From: Alphaproteobacteria bacterium
GTDB lineage: Bacteria; Pseudomonadota; Alphaproteobacteria; Rhodobacterales; Rhodobacteraceae
DNA: 7,801 bases
NCBI GenBank assembly: GCA_030425945.1
Contig: JAUHZL010000129.1
Span: 1 to 7,801 of the forward strand
Direction: 5' to 3'
Shown here: positions 6,098-7,801 of the stretch, one piece after another
How the letters are laid out: each line of letters opens with the position of its first letter
Position numbering within the stretch: position 1 is the stretch's first letter
The notes under the pieces: generated by a model
The model's input: only the letters and a program-made list of their open reading frames with translations
Databases searched by the model: none
What the model was told of the DNA's origin: nothing
Translations under genes and position numbers: made by a program

Positions 6098-6604
6098 CGC
6101 CGCATCCGCCGTCCCCGCGTGGCCGACGGCGTCCATCACGAGGCACCCCTCGATCAGCGTCAGCGCCCGGGGGGCCGCGGCAGCCCCGTCCGGATGCCGA
6201 CGGGCGGTCCAGTCGAGAAAGACATCCATGATCGCGCGCCCGGCCCCGAGATGGGCGGCCGAGCCTTGGGCCGCGGCCGAGACGATGTCGAACCAGACCC
6301 GCACATAGGGACGGAACGGGTCCGAGCGCATCAGCGCCAGCACATCGCGGACCAGCGCGGCCTCGGTGTCGTAGCGGCGCTCGGGCAGGGCGTCGTCCAG
6401 CCCGGCGGCCATGCGCCGGGCGAGGAACTCCAGCAACTCCGAGATCAGCGCGTCCTTGCTGCCGAAATGGTAGATCAGCATCCGGTCCGAGGTGTTCGCC
6501 GCTGCCGCCATCGGGCGCAGGCTGGCGGTGTTCAGGCCGTGGGTCAGCACGTGGCCGGAAAGGGCCGACAGAAGCGCCTGCTTGTCCGGTTTGCCCCGTG
6601 CCAT
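6050..6604 (-). CDS. TetR/AcrR-family transcriptional regulator
   Basis: The 184-residue protein begins with a TetR-type DNA-binding domain: a first helix (about 6-22), then SLRPMAAAANTSDRMLIYHF (28-47) as helix-turn-helix, followed by GSKDALISELL (48-58), the classic end of the domain. The rest is a variable helical ligand-binding region that gives no clue to the inducer. The ATG at 6604 is preferred over an in-frame TTG at 6622 because AGAGGA lies four bases before it and because the TTG falls within an operator palindrome. It is divergent from a small membrane protein gene, with two palindromes between them, so it probably represses both itself and that neighbour. Its last 15 residues (SGSPGQEVGDQAQTG) are encoded opposite the end of hisH and look unlike a conserved domain; the frame may have run on after loss of an earlier stop. 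It is an accessory gene within the histidine region. Confidence 0.92.
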   Translation of the reverse strand: MARGKPDKQALLSALSGHVLTHGLNTASLRPMAAAANTSDRMLIYHFGSKDALISELLEFLARRMAAGLDDALPERRYDTEAALVRDVLALMRSDPFRPYVRVWFDIVSAAAQGSAAHLGAGRAIMDVFLDWTARRHPDGAAAAPRALTLIEGCLVMDAVGHAGTADAASGSPGQEVGDQAQTG

Positions 6605-6608
6605 GCGA

Positions 6609-6614
6609 TCCTCT
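6609..6614 (-). promoter_or_regulatory. Ribosome binding site that sets the TetR start
   Basis: AGAGGA on the minus strand lies four bases before the ATG at 6604 and directly abuts the first operator palindrome. It supports the ATG over the TTG at 6622. Confidence 0.6.
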
Positions 6615-6642
6615 TGTAGCAATCGCTACATAATGCTATCGT
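6614..6642 (+). promoter_or_regulatory. Candidate promoter of the membrane protein gene, within the operators
   Basis: TTGTAG (6614-6619) and TATCGT (6637-6642) are 17 bases apart. The whole unit lies on or between the two palindromes, so a bound repressor would block RNA polymerase. The region TAATGCTATCG (6631-6641) is AT-rich compared with its surroundings. A minus-strand promoter for the regulator probably also lies here, but I see only weak matches to consensus. Confidence 0.38.
6615..6630. promoter_or_regulatory. Palindromic operator 1, probable TetR-family binding site
   Basis: TGTAGCAATCGCTACA: perfect six-base arms TGTAGC/GCTACA around four bases whose central AT is also symmetric (14 of 16 positions). 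It sits between the regulator and the divergent membrane protein and is repeated 27 bp away with one base changed. Paired, equal palindromes beside a TetR gene are the usual arrangement of its own operator. It overlaps the spacer of a candidate rightward promoter. Confidence 0.78.
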
Positions 6643-6657
6643 GTAGCAGTCGCTACA
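6642..6657. promoter_or_regulatory. Palindromic operator 2, probable TetR-family binding site
   Basis: TGTAGCAGTCGCTACA has the same six-base arms as the site at 6615-6630 and differs only at one central base (A to G). The centres are 27 bp apart, about two and a half helical turns, so two dimers could bind side by side on roughly opposite faces. Its first base overlaps the last base of a candidate -10 box (6637-6642), consistent with repression. Confidence 0.78.
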
Positions 6658-6697
6658 GGTTTTGTCTCCGACCCCAGACTAGAGAAGGAATGCGCCC

Positions 6698-7102
6698 ATG
6701 TCTGCTTTGCAGGTCCTGCCGATGCTGGCCTATCTGCTTGCGTGCCTTGTCATCGGCCGGATCGCGCTGGCGGGGCGCGGGACGGGCCCTTCCGGCTGGA
6801 TCTGGCCCGCGGGTCTGGGGGCCGTGTTCCTGCTCGTCTCGCTCTGGGCGGTCGCGCAGGAGGGCCTGCTGCAGTTCTGGGTCAATCACACCACGACGCT
6901 CGTCGGCAACCAGGTCTGGTTCGACCTGCTCATCGCGGTGAGCCTCAGCTTCTACCTGCTCGCCCCGCGCGCCCGGGCGGTCGGGATGGCCCTGCTGCCC
7001 TGGGCGATCGCGGTGATCCTGACCGCCAGCATCGCGCTGCTGCCGATGCTGGCACGGGTGCTCTGGCTCGAACACCGCGCCCGGGCCGTCCCGGCGCCCT
7101 GA
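6698..7102 (+). CDS. Small integral membrane protein, probable TetR target
   Basis: The 134-residue protein has four predicted membrane segments (about residues 3-22, 36-53, 72-89 and 98-119) and short polar loops. The second loop holds a run that looks conserved-like (FWVNHTTTLVGNQVWFDLL, 60-78), and PRARAVGM (90-97) is a basic turn before the last segment. I do not recognise the family with certainty; its size and the NQVWFDLL...YLLAPRARA pattern recall small uncharacterised membrane proteins of the DUF2834 kind, but this is a weak impression. The ATG at 6698 has AAGGA (6685-6689) eight bases before it. Divergent to the TetR gene across two operators, it is the likely controlled gene. A role in efflux, stress or membrane modification is possible but nothing in the sequence decides this. 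Confidence 0.8.
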   Translation: MSALQVLPMLAYLLACLVIGRIALAGRGTGPSGWIWPAGLGAVFLLVSLWAVAQEGLLQFWVNHTTTLVGNQVWFDLLIAVSLSFYLLAPRARAVGMALLPWAIAVILTASIALLPMLARVLWLEHRARAVPAP

Positions 7103-7115
7103 GGCCCGGGACAAG

Positions 7116-7144
7116 AAAAAAGGGCCGCGCCCATGGCACGGCCC
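7116..7144 (-). terminator. Intrinsic terminator, distal, of the DUF2147 gene
   Basis: On the minus strand GGGCCGTGCC and GGCGCGGCCC form a ten-pair stem (one U-G pair) with a three-base loop, followed directly by TTTTTT (7121-7116). The rightward membrane protein gene ends at 7102, before this hairpin, so it can also block read-through between convergent genes, although there is no T-run in the plus direction. Confidence 0.82.
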
Positions 7145-7154
7145 CGGTGCAGCC

Positions 7155-7180
7155 AAAAAATCGGCGCGTCAGTTGACGCG
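7155..7180 (-). terminator. Proximal hairpin with T-run at the stop codon of the DUF2147 gene
   Basis: CGCGTC (7180-7175 on the minus strand), loop AACT and GACGCG (7170-7165) form a six-pair stem that contains the last codons and the TGA stop of the gene; CCGA and then TTTTTT (7160-7155) follow. It precedes the stronger hairpin at 7116-7144, making a tandem pair. The four-base gap before the T-run makes it a weaker terminator. Confidence 0.5.
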
Positions 7181-7555
7181 GGTCCAGGTCTGGCTGGCGC
7201 AGAGCAGGCCGCCCGCGACGCAGCCGCGCAGCTTCACCTGGTTGCCGCTGATGTCCATCTTGCCGATGTAGATCTTGTCGTTCGACGGACGCCAGACGCG
7301 GCCCTCGTAATGGCCGTCGCCCTCGGCGACCATGTCCATCACGATCTTCTTGCCGAGGTTCGGCGACTGGTACTCGCCGGTGGCGTCGTAGGTCCGGCGG
7401 ATCACGCCGCAGAAGGCCGGGCCGCAGGGCTCGATCTGCACCAGCGCGTAGGAGCCGTCGTCGGGCTCGGTCTGCCACCAGCCGATCAGCGGGTCGGCGG
7501 CAGCCGCAGTTGCGAGGCCGAGGCTCGCGGTCAGGGCCAGAAGCCAGGTCTTCAT
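7169..7555 (-). CDS. DUF2147 family exported protein
   Basis: The 128-residue protein has a clear signal peptide (MKTWLLALTASLGLATAAAA, likely cut after residue 20), so the mature protein of about 108 residues is periplasmic. The mature part follows the DUF2147 pattern: PLIGWWQTEPDDGSYALVQI (22-41), CGPAFCGVIRR (44-54), PNLGKKIVMDM (65-75), YEGRVWRPSNDKIYIGKM (83-100), and GCVAGGLLCASQTWTRV (111-127) at the end. The four cysteines (C44, C49, C112, C119) sit in the two conserved blocks and could form disulfides. The biochemical role of the family is unknown; it looks like a small lipocalin-like or beta-barrel domain. The ATG at 7553-7555 has a strong GGAGGAG binding site. From memory, this gene is a usual neighbour of hisA in Rhodobacteraceae, which suggests it belongs to the ancestral layout while the TetR pair does not. 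Confidence 0.9.
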   Translation of the reverse strand: MKTWLLALTASLGLATAAAADPLIGWWQTEPDDGSYALVQIEPCGPAFCGVIRRTYDATGEYQSPNLGKKIVMDMVAEGDGHYEGRVWRPSNDKIYIGKMDISGNQVKLRGCVAGGLLCASQTWTRVN

Positions 7556-7642
7556 GGGTATCTCTCCTCCCAGAGTTGCCGCCGAAATGCTGCCCCGAGG
7601 CCCGCGTGCCGATCAAGCGTGACGTTGCGCCAGATCGCGCGC

Positions 7643-7671
7643 TTGGCCTTGCGCCCGCACCGGGATAAGAG
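7643..7671 (+). promoter_or_regulatory. Candidate promoter of hisA
   Basis: TTGGCC (7643-7648) and TAAGAG (7666-7671) are 17 bases apart, about 40 bases before the hisA ATG. The -35 core CTTGGC is shared with the candidate hisB promoter at 4799. hisA needs a promoter of its own because two leftward genes lie between it and hisH. The -10 match is poor. Confidence 0.3.
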
Positions 7672-7711
7672 GCCCTCCGACCGGACGCCCCCAACCCGAA
7701 GGACCCGCGCC

Positions 7712-7801
7712 ATGATCCTCTATCCCGCCATCGACCTGAAGGACGGGCAGGCCGTGCGCCTGCTGCGCGGCGAGATGGACCGGGCGACGGTCTTCAGCGA
7801 C
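7712..7801 (+). CDS. hisA: 5' end of phosphoribosyl-formimino-AICAR ribotide isomerase
   Basis: Only the first 30 codons are in the window: MILYPAIDLKDGQAVRLLRG followed by EMDRATVFSD. This is the first beta strand and following loop of the HisA (beta/alpha)8 barrel, with the catalytic Asp of PAIDLKDG (D8) and the family-typical VRLLRG. HisA opens the ribose of ProFAR to give PRFAR, the substrate of HisH-HisF. HisF shares the fold, but its N-terminus normally reads RIIPCLDVKDG..VKG, so HisA is preferred. GAAGGA (7698-7703) lies eight bases before the ATG. hisF probably follows outside the window. Confidence 0.95.
   Translation, partial: MILYPAIDLKDGQAVRLLRGEMDRATVFSD

Overview
The window reads as chromosomal DNA of a high-GC alphaproteobacterium, most likely a member of the Rhodobacteraceae (Roseobacter/Rhodobacter/Paracoccus-type). 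The reasons are the strong G/C bias at third codon positions, the hisB-hisH-...-hisA gene order with a DUF2147 gene beside hisA, and a large Ala/Pro-rich protein with a PilP-like C-terminus of a kind I associate with this family. No tRNA, rRNA, CRISPR array, insertion sequence or phage gene was seen.

Left third (1-2151): the 3' end of a large protein gene runs rightward and meets, tail to tail, a leftward pair of genes for exported proteins of unknown function (start codons at 2095 and 1278). The pair is tightly coupled, with the stop codon of the first lying inside the ribosome binding site of the second. A strong hairpin with a T-run (2122-2151) sits only 26 bp before the first of them and ends the next leftward gene, metY.

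Middle (2203-4739): metY (O-acetylhomoserine sulfhydrylase, methionine biosynthesis) and a polyprenol-phosphate sugar transferase fused to a GtrA-type membrane domain both read leftward. The second starts back to back with hisB.

Right part (4740-7801): histidine biosynthesis genes hisB and hisH read rightward, separated by one base. hisA begins at 7712 and runs off the window. Between hisH and hisA lie three genes that are not histidine enzymes: a leftward TetR-family regulator whose 3' end overlaps hisH by 48 bp, a divergent rightward small membrane protein, and a leftward periplasmic DUF2147 protein. The 93 bp between the regulator and the membrane protein hold two nearly identical palindromes (TGTAGC-N4-GCTACA), the best candidate operators in the window. 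They suggest a self-contained autoregulated TetR/membrane-protein module placed inside the his region.

Most of the window is ordinary core metabolism. The parts most worth a second look are the TetR module with its paired operators, its antisense overlap with hisH, and the two unrecognised exported proteins behind the metY terminator. I did not find convincing evidence of a wholly new multi-gene system.
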